Below are positions 9,617 to 17,348 of a stretch of 64,000 nucleotides of DNA, one piece after another (the first letter of the stretch is position 1; each line of letters opens with the position of its first letter). The translations under genes were made by a program, and so were the position numbers. The notes beneath the pieces were generated by a model that was not told the DNA's origin, did not search any database, and worked only from the letters and a program-made list of their open reading frames with translations. Origin of the DNA: Candidatus Gallionella acididurans (GTDB lineage: Bacteria > Pseudomonadota > Gammaproteobacteria > Burkholderiales > Gallionellaceae); NCBI GenBank assembly GCA_001577345.1, contig LSLI01000002.1:30864-94863 (forward strand), given 5' to 3'.

Positions 9617-10318
9617 TCAAAGTATCTGCTGCACCTGAGACATCGGCACCAGCCCGTTCTGGCCAACGTTCAAGCTGACTCCCGAACTGCCCGGCGTCAC
9701 GCCGTTCACCAATCCATAGGTCAGAGCCGTAGCCGTCACGGTATTGCTGCCCTGCGTCGCATTGACCGTAAAGGTGTAATTGCCACTGGGCATCGCCGCT
9801 CCTGCGGCATTTGCCCCATTCCATTGCCAGCTTTGCGCACCCGCCGGCATCGCACCCAACTGCAAAGTGTTAACGGCATTACCTGACGCATCCGTGATGG
9901 CGACTTGCACATTGCTTGCGGATTGAGCCAGGTTTATTCCGCCGATCGCGCTGCCGTTGGCCAGACTCAGCGTGTTGCCGGGAGTCAGGACGCCATGCCC
10001 TATCATCGAGGCGGCTTGCAGCGATTGGTTGGAAGTGACGCTGTTATTCAGGGCCTGCAGAGTCGTGTTCGTTTGACTGATCCCTTCAACTGTACTCAAT
10101 TGCGCCATCTGGGACGTCACTTGAGAGTTGTCCATCGGGTTCATCGGGTCCTGATTCTGCATCTGGGTCACCAGTAACGTCAGAAACGTACTCTGAATGC
10201 TGGCTGCGGTTGGTGCACCCGCAGATGAAGAGGATGTGCTTGCAGTACTTGAAGAATTGGCACCTGCATTCAGCGAATTGAACAATGCTGAGTTGCTGCT
10301 TTGCGTGGCATTAACCAT
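9617..10318 (-). CDS. flgD: Flagellar hook-capping protein FlgD
   Basis: 233 residues. The conserved N-terminal segment includes 'FLTLLVTQMQNQDPMNPMDN' and 'SQMAQLSTVEGI', the FlgD export/capping signature. The C-terminal half carries the FlgD Ig-like and Tudor-like domains ('AMPAGAQSWQWNG', 'YTFTVNATQG'). The first ~35 residues are Ser/Ala/Thr-rich. FlgD caps the growing hook and is shed before the filament is made. It lies between flgC and flgE as in most proteobacteria. Confidence 0.95.
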   Translation of the reverse strand: MVNATQSSNSALFNSLNAGANSSSTASTSSSSAGAPTAASIQSTFLTLLVTQMQNQDPMNPMDNSQVTSQMAQLSTVEGISQTNTTLQALNNSVTSNQSLQAASMIGHGVLTPGNTLSLANGSAIGGINLAQSASNVQVAITDASGNAVNTLQLGAMPAGAQSWQWNGANAAGAAMPSGNYTFTVNATQGSNTVTATALTYGLVNGVTPGSSGVSLNVGQNGLVPMSQVQQIL

Positions 10319-10333
10319 GATGTACCCCTTTCG

Positions 10334-10738
10334 TTACTGACCGATGGTCAGGGTTTTCGTTAAAAGATTCTTTGATGTATTCAACACTTCGACGTTGTTC
10401 TGATAAGAGCGCGAGGCCGAAATCATGTTCACCATCTCGTCCACCACGTTCACGTTGGGCATCGCGACATAACCATGTGCATCGGCCATCGGATGTTTGG
10501 GGTCGTACATCATTTTCATCGGCGAACTATCCTCGACCACCGCCAGCACTTTCACACCTTGCGCGTCGCTGGCACCCACCGGGGTGGCACTGAACACCAC
10601 CTGCTTAGCGCGATAGGGCTGGCCGTCCGCGCTGGTGGTGCTGTCGGCATTAGCCAGGTTGCTCGCCACTACGTTCAGACGCTGCGACTGTGCGGTCATC
10701 GCGGAACCGGCTACGTTAAAAATATCAAATAGCGACAT
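10334..10738 (-). CDS. flgC: Flagellar proximal rod protein FlgC
   Basis: 134 residues, the usual size. '[20 protein letters not shown]' then '[11 protein letters not shown]' at the N-terminus, and '[20 protein letters not shown]' at the C-terminus, are diagnostic of FlgC. It follows flgB by 3 nt, so the two are co-translated or nearly so. Product: a proximal rod subunit above the MS ring and FliE. Confidence 0.96.
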   Translation of the reverse strand: MSLFDIFNVAGSAMTAQSQRLNVVASNLANADSTTSADGQPYRAKQVVFSATPVGASDAQGVKVLAVVEDSSPMKMMYDPKHPMADAHGYVAMPNVNVVDEMVNMISASRSYQNNVEVLNTSKNLLTKTLTIGQ

Positions 10739-10741
10739 GAT

Positions 10742-11146
10742 CTATCCCTGTATGGCCTGCATGATTTCCTTGATGTCCTCGCTGATGAACTTCACGCTCG
10801 CCTCGTAACGCAATGCGTTGTCGGCGAACTGGGCGCGTTCGACATCCATATCCACGGTATTGCCGTCGGCGCTGGGCTGCAGCGGCCTGCGGTACATGAC
10901 CTGCGACCCAAAAACGGACCCTCCTGCATTTCCCTCCAGATGCGCCGATGAGGTTTGTGCCACCGCGAGTTTGGGTGGCGAACCGGCCAGGGCATTCTGC
11001 AAGGCGCTGGCAAAATCGACATCTCTTGCCTTATAGTTAGGCGTGTCGGCATTCGCAATGTTGGAAGCCAGCAACTCCTGGCGTGCCGCACGCAGATTCA
11101 GCGCCGTCTGCTGGAAACGCAATGTCTCATCCAATTTGTTGATCAT
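10742..11146 (-). CDS. flgB: Flagellar proximal rod protein FlgB
   Basis: 134 residues from the ATG at 11146. The frame stays open for 62 more codons upstream, but that part has no flagellar similarity, whereas the internal ATG has a strong AGGAGG 6 nt upstream and begins 'MINKLDETLRFQQTALNLRA', the normal FlgB start. 'ASNIANADTPNYKARDVDF' follows. FlgB is the most proximal rod subunit. It is the first gene of the minus-strand flgBCDEFGHIJKL series and faces flgA across 131 bp that must hold the divergent promoters. I see no sigma-28 site there, as expected for FlhDC-dependent genes. Confidence 0.95.
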   Translation of the reverse strand: MINKLDETLRFQQTALNLRAARQELLASNIANADTPNYKARDVDFASALQNALAGSPPKLAVAQTSSAHLEGNAGGSVFGSQVMYRRPLQPSADGNTVDMDVERAQFADNALRYEASVKFISEDIKEIMQAIQG

Positions 11147-11277
11147 CCAGCCCTCCTGTTTGCCTTTTCCTGATAACTTGGACGGCATACTACGCCGCGC
11201 AAAATTTCTTTTATCTGCCGAACAAGCGCGGATTTCTGCTTCAATTCCGGACTCCTCCCCGCGCGAGGGCAGGCACA

Positions 11278-11964
11278 ATGTGCACCATGAAAAAGCTATT
11301 TCTGATCCTCTGTATGGCCGTGCAAAGCACACAGGTCTTTGCCGTTGCAGAAGACCATCAGGTATTGCGCGAGACGGTGATCGCTTTCGTGCAACGGCAA
11401 ACCGCCGCCCTGCCAGGCAAAGCGAGCTTTCATGTGGAAGAAATCGACCCCCGTCTCACCCTGCCGCAGTGCGAAAAACTAGAAGTATTCCTTCCATCTG
11501 GCAGCCAACTCCTGGGCAAAACCTCGATCGGTGTGCGCTGTGCTGAAAATCATGGCTGGTCTATCTTCGTGTCGGCACAGATCAAAATCAGCGTCGACCT
11601 GCTGATCAGCGCGCGGCAATTATCGGCAGGACATACCCTGCATCAAGAAGACCTTGCTACTCGAACTATCGAAATCACGCAGGCGGGCGGGATGACTGAC
11701 CCCAACCAGGTGACCGGCAAGGTGCTGCGCTATAGCATCACTGCGGGGCAAATTCTGCGCGAAGATATGCTGCGGGCACCGTTTAGCGTGATGCAAGGAC
11801 AGAATGTACAACTGATTGTGCAAGGTATAGAATTCGTCATTCGTAGCGCTGGTGTGGCGCTCAGCAATGCCAGCGAAGGACAATATGTCAAAGTCAGAAA
11901 TGTATCTGGCGGGGTTGTGAGTGGCGTGGCGCGAGCGGGTGGTGTGGTCGAGATCGCACCGTGA
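11278..11964 (+). CDS. flgA: Flagellar P-ring assembly chaperone FlgA
   Basis: 228 residues. A short signal peptide (residues 4-22, 'MKKLFLILCMAVQSTQVFA') sends it to the periplasm, where FlgA helps FlgI form the P ring. The C-terminal ~120 residues are a SAF-type domain ('ARQLSAGHTLHQEDLATR', 'GQILREDMLRAPFSVMQGQNV'). ATG 11278 has AGG 4 nt upstream and GAGG 9 nt upstream; ATG 11287, starting the signal peptide itself, is a reasonable alternative. It is divergent from flgB and leads flgM-flgN. Confidence 0.92.
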   Translation: MCTMKKLFLILCMAVQSTQVFAVAEDHQVLRETVIAFVQRQTAALPGKASFHVEEIDPRLTLPQCEKLEVFLPSGSQLLGKTSIGVRCAENHGWSIFVSAQIKISVDLLISARQLSAGHTLHQEDLATRTIEITQAGGMTDPNQVTGKVLRYSITAGQILREDMLRAPFSVMQGQNVQLIVQGIEFVIRSAGVALSNASEGQYVKVRNVSGGVVSGVARAGGVVEIAP

Positions 11965-12022
11965 AACTTAGACCGCAGCGGTGCCCAATACGCGTATAAG
12001 CCATAAGGACGAACAGCGGCCC

Positions 12023-12049
12023 TAAAGTTTTCCGTTTTTCCGCCGATAT
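12023..12049 (+). promoter_or_regulatory. Sigma-28 (FliA) promoter of flgMN
   Basis: TAAAGTTT, 11 nt, GCCGATAT: 15 of 16 consensus positions with the exact spacer. It lies about 50 nt before the GTG start of flgM and gives sigma-28 control of its own anti-sigma factor, as in enteric bacteria. Confidence 0.92.
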
Positions 12050-12098
12050 AATGCTCAACGACCCGGGTAACGGGAACATACAGACTGAGAGGATCATC

Positions 12099-12410
12099 GT
12101 GAAAATAGACAAACCTGGCAAACCGCTACCCGTCAGCCCCGCCGGTGAAAAGACAGCGCATGTCAGCACGGGCAAGGCCAATCAACCCGTTGCACCATCG
12201 CAATCCGGCAGCACCAGTGTTTCGCTGGGGACAAAAGCGACCCAATTGCAAAGCATGGAAAGCAGCATGGCCAATTCACCCGTGGCGAATCCGAACAAAG
12301 TGGCCGAGATCAAACAAGCCATCAGCGAGGGGCGTTTCACGGTCAATTCGGGAGTCGTCGCCGATAAACTGATAGAGACCGTCAAAGAATTGATCCGCAA
12401 CAAGGGCTAA
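12099..12410 (+). CDS. flgM: Anti-sigma-28 factor FlgM
   Basis: 103 residues from a GTG at 12099 preceded by AGAGGA at 5-6 nt. An ATG further upstream (12051) overlaps the sigma-28 -10 box and would precede the transcript start, so it is rejected. The N-terminal half is Pro/Ser/Gly-rich and probably disordered. The C-terminal half ('NPNKVAEIKQAISEGRF', 'VADKLIETVKELI') is the FlgM sigma-28-binding helix region. FlgM holds FliA inactive until it is exported through the finished hook. Confidence 0.93.
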   Translation: MKIDKPGKPLPVSPAGEKTAHVSTGKANQPVAPSQSGSTSVSLGTKATQLQSMESSMANSPVANPNKVAEIKQAISEGRFTVNSGVVADKLIETVKELIRNKG

Positions 12411-12413
12411 GGT

Positions 12414-12893
12414 TTGAATCAAGACAGCCGTATCAAACTGGTTACCGCTTTGACTGCTGAACGCAATGCATTGCGCGATTTCGTCGGTTTGCTGGAGCGG
12501 GAGCAGAACACCCTGGTAGAAAACCTGACCGACCAGCTGCTGACTTTGGCTGAACAAAAATCTGCTGCTGCTCAGGCCCTGACCAAACTTATCGAAGCGC
12601 GCCATGCCTTACTGAACAATGCTCTTCCTGAATCCAGTTCAGCATCCATTCAGACCTGGCTACAAACCCACAACGCAGCAGCATGGCCGATCTGGCAAGA
12701 GGTCCGTGGGCTGACTGAACGCGCCCGACAACTCAACCAAAGCAGTGGCGAATTGATCCAAATGAAACTGCGCTACAACAAGCAGGCATTAACGGTGCTT
12801 GGCAACGCAGTCAGCAAGGCCAACTTGTATGGGCCGGACGGGCAGCCTAACCTGCCCAACTCGGGCCTGGGTCGCACACTCGGTAGCGGCTAA
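12414..12893 (+). CDS. flgN: Flagellar export chaperone FlgN
   Basis: 159 residues, starting with TTG 3 nt after the flgM stop, so probably coupled to it. It is mainly helical, rich in Gln, Leu and Ala, with 'ERNALRDFVGLLEREQNTLV' near the N-terminus, which is the FlgN pattern. FlgN is the cytoplasmic chaperone of FlgK and FlgL and delivers them to FlhA. Its stop codon overlaps that of the convergent motD. Similarity of FlgN proteins is low in general, so the call rests partly on position after flgM. Confidence 0.88.
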   Translation: MNQDSRIKLVTALTAERNALRDFVGLLEREQNTLVENLTDQLLTLAEQKSAAAQALTKLIEARHALLNNALPESSSASIQTWLQTHNAAAWPIWQEVRGLTERARQLNQSSGELIQMKLRYNKQALTVLGNAVSKANLYGPDGQPNLPNSGLGRTLGSG

Positions 12894-13651
12894 GGAATAA
12901 CGATGGCCTTTTCGGGCTCGGGTGCCAGAACGGTCACCGCAACACGCCGATTGCGGGCACGACCTTCCGGTGTATCGTTGGATGACACGGGATAATTATC
13001 TGCATAGCCCGTCGCCTTGAGACGATTAGCCGCGATTCCCTGATCGATGAACAACCGCACCACACTGCTCGCGCGAGCCGACGACAACTCCCAGTTGGAT
13101 GGAAATTGTGCGGTGTTGATCGGCACATTATCGGTATGCCCTTCCACTTCGATCGCCAACTCCTCCTCTGCCAATATTTTGGCGATGTCCTTCAGCGCAC
13201 TCACCGCATTGGCTTGCAAGCCAGCCTCACCCGGCTTAAACAGCATGCTGGCATTGATATCCAGTGTTACACCACGGTTGGATTGCGAGACATTCATCTG
13301 CCCGCTCTTCATGAAACCGGCCATTTTCAGGTTGAGCGTGTCCTTCAGTTTCTGTATGCGCTCGTCCAGTTTCTGTTGTTTTTCCAACAGCCGCGCGTTG
13401 CGCCTGTCCATCAGTGATTTGAAAAACATCTCATCTTCGGTTAAGTGAATCGAACCGCCTGCCGTGTTAGCGCCATCCGTACCGAACGCCTTGTTCACCG
13501 AAACGCTGAACACCTTGTACTTGCCCTCGTTGACTGACGAGATGCCGTACATCACGACAAAGAAAGCGAACAACAAAGTGATGAAATCGGCGTAGGAGAC
13601 CATCCAGCGATCGTGATTATCTTGCTGGATTCTTTTTGGGCGGCGCGCCAT
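12890..13651 (-). CDS. motD: Flagellar motor stator protein MotD (MotB family)
   Basis: 253 residues. After a basic N-terminus there is one membrane helix, 'WMVSYADFITLLFAFFVVMY', with the ion-binding Asp22. A periplasmic linker follows and then an OmpA-like peptidoglycan-binding domain ('IEVEGHTDNVPI', 'NWELSSARASSVVR', 'GRARNRRVAVTVL'). Together with MotC it forms a stator unit that turns ion flow into torque. It is the second MotB-type gene of the window (the other is at 34064). Its ATG overlaps the motC stop (TGATG). The order fliA-motC-motD downstream of flhF-flhG recalls Pseudomonas. Confidence 0.9.
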   Translation of the reverse strand: MARRPKRIQQDNHDRWMVSYADFITLLFAFFVVMYGISSVNEGKYKVFSVSVNKAFGTDGANTAGGSIHLTEDEMFFKSLMDRRNARLLEKQQKLDERIQKLKDTLNLKMAGFMKSGQMNVSQSNRGVTLDINASMLFKPGEAGLQANAVSALKDIAKILAEEELAIEVEGHTDNVPINTAQFPSNWELSSARASSVVRLFIDQGIAANRLKATGYADNYPVSSNDTPEGRARNRRVAVTVLAPEPEKAIVIP

Positions 13652-14391
13652 CAGGAAAAGTAACCATTAAGTTTGTTCCCGATAAAATTCGGATGTTCGG
13701 CCTTGGCAATCATGCACAAACCGTCTATCAGCATCTCGCGCATATTCACTTGCTGTGCGATGAGTATCTTCAGTTTACCGGCGATCGGCAGAAACACCAG
13801 ATTCGCGAACCCCACGCCGTAGATGGTGGCGATAAAAGCGACCGCGATCCCCGCGCCTAACCTGGCCGGCTCGCCCAGGCTCTGCATCACGTGCACCAAT
13901 CCCAGCACGGCTCCCAGTATTCCGATGGTGGGTGAATATCCAGCCGCAGATTCCCATACGCGGGCCGATTGCCAGCGCAAGTTTTCATAGCTGCTCAGGT
14001 CAATCTCCAACAATTCCCGTATCTTCTCGGCGCTGTTGCCGTCCACCAACAGATGCAGACCTTTTTGCAAAAAAGGGTCACTCACAGTTTTAAGCTGTCC
14101 TTCCAATGCCAAAACGCCATCCTTGCGCGCAATGCCACCCCAGGCAATCATGCGATAGATCAGTTGTTGCCTGTCGAGATGCGGCGGGACGAATGCCCAA
14201 CGACCCATTTTGATGCCGGTGACAAATATTCTGAATGGATTCTGCAGCATTACGGCACCCAAAGTGCCTCCCATAACGATCAGGAACGCCGCCATCTGCA
14301 GCAAGACGGAAACAGAACCACCTTCAAGCAGTTGCCCGCCGACGATTCCGGTGGCGGCAATTAGGATACCAAACAGACTGAGCTTATCCAT
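13651..14391 (-). CDS. motC: Flagellar motor stator protein MotC (MotA family)
   Basis: 246 residues, MotA/TolQ/ExbB proton-channel family. Four membrane segments are visible: residues ~4-24, ~30-50, ~150-170 and ~185-205. 'YSPTIGILGAVLGLVHVMQSL' carries the conserved Pro/Thr/Gly features of the channel and 'GAGIAVAFIATIYGVGFANL' the last helix. It is shorter than the MotA at 35168, as MotC proteins are. Its ATG overlaps the fliA stop (TGATG), so sigma-28 and this stator are translated together. Confidence 0.9.
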   Translation of the reverse strand: MDKLSLFGILIAATGIVGGQLLEGGSVSVLLQMAAFLIVMGGTLGAVMLQNPFRIFVTGIKMGRWAFVPPHLDRQQLIYRMIAWGGIARKDGVLALEGQLKTVSDPFLQKGLHLLVDGNSAEKIRELLEIDLSSYENLRWQSARVWESAAGYSPTIGILGAVLGLVHVMQSLGEPARLGAGIAVAFIATIYGVGFANLVFLPIAGKLKILIAQQVNMREMLIDGLCMIAKAEHPNFIGNKLNGYFS

Positions 14392-15107
14392 CAGTGGCCT
14401 TTCAACGCGCTGCGCAAGCGGGCGACCGCCTGACTGTGCAACTGCGAAACTCTCGACTCGCCCACTCCCAGTACCTCGCCGATTTCACGCAAATTCATAT
14501 CTTGCTCGTAAATCATACCCATCAACATGCGCTCGCGTTCCGGCAGGTTATCGATCGCATGTTTCAGCTCCGCCTTGAAACGCTCGTCCTGCAACAAATC
14601 CAGCGGATTGGAGTCGCCGTCAAAAGAGAGCCGATCAAAATAATCCTGCTCGCCATCATCATTGAAATCCTCGAAATACACCAACTGCGCACCGCGTGTT
14701 TCCTGCAGCATCTGCTGATACTCGGCCAGCGTTACATTCAGCTCTTTGGCAATTTCTGTTTCGTTGGGCGGCCTGCCCAGCTTCTGTTGCAACAGGCTGA
14801 TCGATGCTTCGATACGCCGCATATCGCGCCGCAAACTGCGCGGCAACCAATCCGCATGACGCAATTCGTCGAGCATCGCCCCTCGGATGCGCTGCGTGGC
14901 ATAAGTCTCGAACTGCGCGCCGTGAAAATCGTCATAACGGCTCGCCGCATCCAGCAATCCCATCATACCCGCTTGAATGATGTCGTCTATCTGCACACTA
15001 TAAGGAAGCCTGGTCATCAGTTGATGGGCAAGCTGTTTCACCAGCGGAGCATATTTTCGCAGGCAGTGGTCTTTGTCCTCTAATCCGTTAGCGGTATACA
15101 TGATCAT
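14391..15107 (-). CDS. fliA: RNA polymerase sigma factor for flagellar operons, sigma-28 (FliA)
   Basis: 238 residues from the ATG at 15107, which overlaps the flhG stop (TGATG); ATG 15101 is also possible. Region 2 is clear ('LPYSVQIDDIIQAGMMGLLD', 'QFETYATQRIRGAMLDELR'). Region 3 follows at ~100-130 and region 4 has the helix-turn-helix 'NLREIGEVLGVGESRVSQL'. FliA reads late flagellar and chemotaxis promoters; seven candidate sites with the matching pattern are annotated in this window. It is held by FlgM (12099). Confidence 0.96.
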   Translation of the reverse strand: MIMYTANGLEDKDHCLRKYAPLVKQLAHQLMTRLPYSVQIDDIIQAGMMGLLDAASRYDDFHGAQFETYATQRIRGAMLDELRHADWLPRSLRRDMRRIEASISLLQQKLGRPPNETEIAKELNVTLAEYQQMLQETRGAQLVYFEDFNDDGEQDYFDRLSFDGDSNPLDLLQDERFKAELKHAIDNLPERERMLMGMIYEQDMNLREIGEVLGVGESRVSQLHSQAVARLRSALKGH

Positions 15108-16000
15108 CAATTCAACACCCGTGCCATTTCCCCGTTGCCCATCTGCCGTATCAAGCTTTGCAACATGGTCGGAATGCCGGCCACCGACTCGTCCTGTCCG
15201 ACCGGCAGGCGCGATAATTTCTGTGCCAATTCCAGATATGCCCTGGCAGACGAAGACGAAGGAAAAGCCTCCGCCACCGACCTGCCCAATTGGGTGGCGC
15301 GCTGGAGTTTGGCGTCAAATGGGACGCATCCAAGATATTCCAACCGTGCCGCAAGGTGATTGCGTGCCACCCTTGCCATGTTCTCAAACACGGTCATTGC
15401 CTCCAGCTCGCTACCCGCCTTATTCACCACGATCATGAACTGTAGGCGGGCATTTTCCAATGCCAATCGTTTAATCATGGCATAAGTTTCGGTAATGCCG
15501 CTCGCCGTCGCATCCACCACCACCAGCATCGCAACACCTGTTGCCAATCCCGATGAAACAGCCAAATGCCCCTGCAATAACGCAGCGTCCACCAGCATCA
15601 CGTCCACACCGTTATTTGCTTCAGTGAGCGCCTGTTCCAATCGTTGTTGCTCGACTGCATGCAACTGGTTCAACGTGCACATTACACGCGCGGCAGGCAA
15701 TATGGAAAATCCCTGAGCGCGCATCACGGCTTGCTGCACCGCGCATCTGCCTTGTGCTACATCAAGTAAATCCCGGTGCGGCGACAACATCAATCTATCC
15801 AGCAAATTATTCGGCGCCTGATTCTCGTCCAACACCAGCACATCCTTGCCCGAACGTGCCAGGGCGGCAGCAAGATTGATCGTCACGCTGGTACGTCCGA
15901 TGCCTTGCTTACCCGCCACGACAGTGATGAGTCTGGTCTGGTTGACCATCAGCAAACTGCGCAATCCTTCGGCCTGATCCATGCCATGCTTAGTTTGCAT
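15107..16000 (-). CDS. flhG: Flagellar number regulator FlhG (MinD-like ATPase)
   Basis: 297 residues. The N-terminal 'DQAEGLRSLL' (residues 8-17) is the FlhG activation motif. A MinD-like P-loop follows at 30-38, but it is degenerate: the signature Lys31 is present, while the usual Walker lysine is Arg36 and one loop Gly is Gln32. The strand that normally ends in an Asp-x-Asp switch reads 'VLVLDENQAPNN'. FlhG usually pairs with FlhF to fix flagellar number and place at the pole. Its first 11 nt overlap flhF. Whether it still hydrolyses ATP is doubtful. Confidence 0.85.
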   Translation of the reverse strand: MQTKHGMDQAEGLRSLLMVNQTRLITVVAGKQGIGRTSVTINLAAALARSGKDVLVLDENQAPNNLLDRLMLSPHRDLLDVAQGRCAVQQAVMRAQGFSILPAARVMCTLNQLHAVEQQRLEQALTEANNGVDVMLVDAALLQGHLAVSSGLATGVAMLVVVDATASGITETYAMIKRLALENARLQFMIVVNKAGSELEAMTVFENMARVARNHLAARLEYLGCVPFDAKLQRATQLGRSVAEAFPSSSSARAYLELAQKLSRLPVGQDESVAGIPTMLQSLIRQMGNGEMARVLN

Positions 16001-17348
16001 AGGACACCACGCCTTCAGCTACGCCAGCCCTTGATCCCGCAAGGAGTACACCAAAGGCAGGCAATCCACCGCCGACCAAGGGCTGGACTGAATTGACACC
16101 GCCGGCGGTTACCCCGGCGCCTGCGCCAAGACCGACCGAAGGGCGAGTGTCTGGCGGCGTCCTCTTTACGAGGGTCTGCGCCGACCCTTCCGCTGCCATC
16201 AGGATGGGAAATTCCAGTTCCTGCAAGGTGTATGGGGTCATCTGTTCCGCCGGTTTAATGGCGCGATGCAACAGATAATCCAGATTGATAGGATGCAAGT
16301 CTTCCGGCACGCGCTGGCCGTTGGCCATGTAGTGCATCATCAGCCTGTGCCTGACCGCCACATCCAGCACCGCGCCAACATTGACCGCTTCATCCAGCTT
16401 GGTGGCAATGCAACCGATGACTTGGGGGCTGTGATACATGCGCACCACATCTTCCAGCGTGTCGCCACTGCTGGTGGCGTTCAACAGCAACAAACGTTGC
16501 ACGGCGGTCGCGTCAAACATTTTGTTCTGCTCGGCCACACGCTCATCGCGCTGGCCCATGCCCACGGTGTCGATCAGCACCAGATGCTTGTGGCGCAAGC
16601 CCGACAGCGTCAGGCGCAGATCATCGGTATCTTTCACCGCATGCACCGCCACACCGAGGATCTTGCCGTATATTCTGAGTTGCTCGTAAGCGCCGATACG
16701 ATAGCTGTCCGTGGTCAGCAAGGCGACCTTGTCCGCGCCGTAGCGCACCACCGCGCGTGCCGCCAGTTTCGCGGTAGTGGTCGTTTTGCCTACCCCGGTT
16801 GGCCCGATCAGCGCGTACACCCCACCCTTGGCCACAATATCATCGGCCTCTCCGGCAATACGTAAATTACGTTTCAGCACTTGTTTGACCCACGATTCGC
16901 CCTGTTCTTTTCCGGCCGGCATCTTGTCCATCAACTGCCGTGCCAGCAAGGTGCTGAAGCCGGCATTGAGCATCCTGCGCAACAACCCGGCACGCTGCGG
17001 GTCACGCAGCTGCACATCATTCCATGACATCGCACAGAGTTGTTGCTGCAACATGCCGTGCATGGATTTGATCTCACCGAGGATATCCGCGGCGCCAGTT
17101 GCGACCGGCACTGCTTCCTGCACAATGTGTTTGCCTGGTCTGGCTTTGGGTTCGGACACAAATGGCTGTTGCGCTGGCTTGGCGGAATGCCCGGTCAACC
17201 GAGCCATGTCTTCATTCGCCAACGCGATGATTTCAACCCCTTGATCCACCTTGCGGTTGGACAGAATGACCGCCTCTTCACCGAGTTCATTGCGAATCTC
17301 CCGCAATGCCATACGCGCCGTCGGGGCAATGAATTTTCTGACGTTCAT
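15990..17348 (-). CDS. flhF: Flagellar placement GTPase FlhF
   Basis: 452 residues, SRP-type GTPase. The N-terminal B domain is followed by NG: P-loop 'IGPTGVGKTTTTAKLAAR' (181 onwards), 'LLTTDSYRIGAYEQL', G3 'LIDTVGMGQRD', G4 'ATKLDE' (~315-320). FlhF marks the cell pole for flagellar assembly. After about residue 395 there is a Gly/Ala/Val-rich tail of ~57 residues outside the NG domain, whose end overlaps flhG. It starts inside the last codons of flhA (4-nt overlap), so flhA-flhF-flhG-fliA-motC-motD is one tightly packed operon. Confidence 0.94.
   Translation of the reverse strand: MNVRKFIAPTARMALREIRNELGEEAVILSNRKVDQGVEIIALANEDMARLTGHSAKPAQQPFVSEPKARPGKHIVQEAVPVATGAADILGEIKSMHGMLQQQLCAMSWNDVQLRDPQRAGLLRRMLNAGFSTLLARQLMDKMPAGKEQGESWVKQVLKRNLRIAGEADDIVAKGGVYALIGPTGVGKTTTTAKLAARAVVRYGADKVALLTTDSYRIGAYEQLRIYGKILGVAVHAVKDTDDLRLTLSGLRHKHLVLIDTVGMGQRDERVAEQNKMFDATAVQRLLLLNATSSGDTLEDVVRMYHSPQVIGCIATKLDEAVNVGAVLDVAVRHRLMMHYMANGQRVPEDLHPINLDYLLHRAIKPAEQMTPYTLQELEFPILMAAEGSAQTLVKRTPPDTRPSVGLGAGAGVTAGGVNSVQPLVGGGLPAFGVLLAGSRAGVAEGVVSYAN

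Noticed and set aside
11147..11332. 62-codon N-terminal extension of flgB
   Set aside because: No flagellar similarity; the internal ATG has AGGAGG and the standard protein start.
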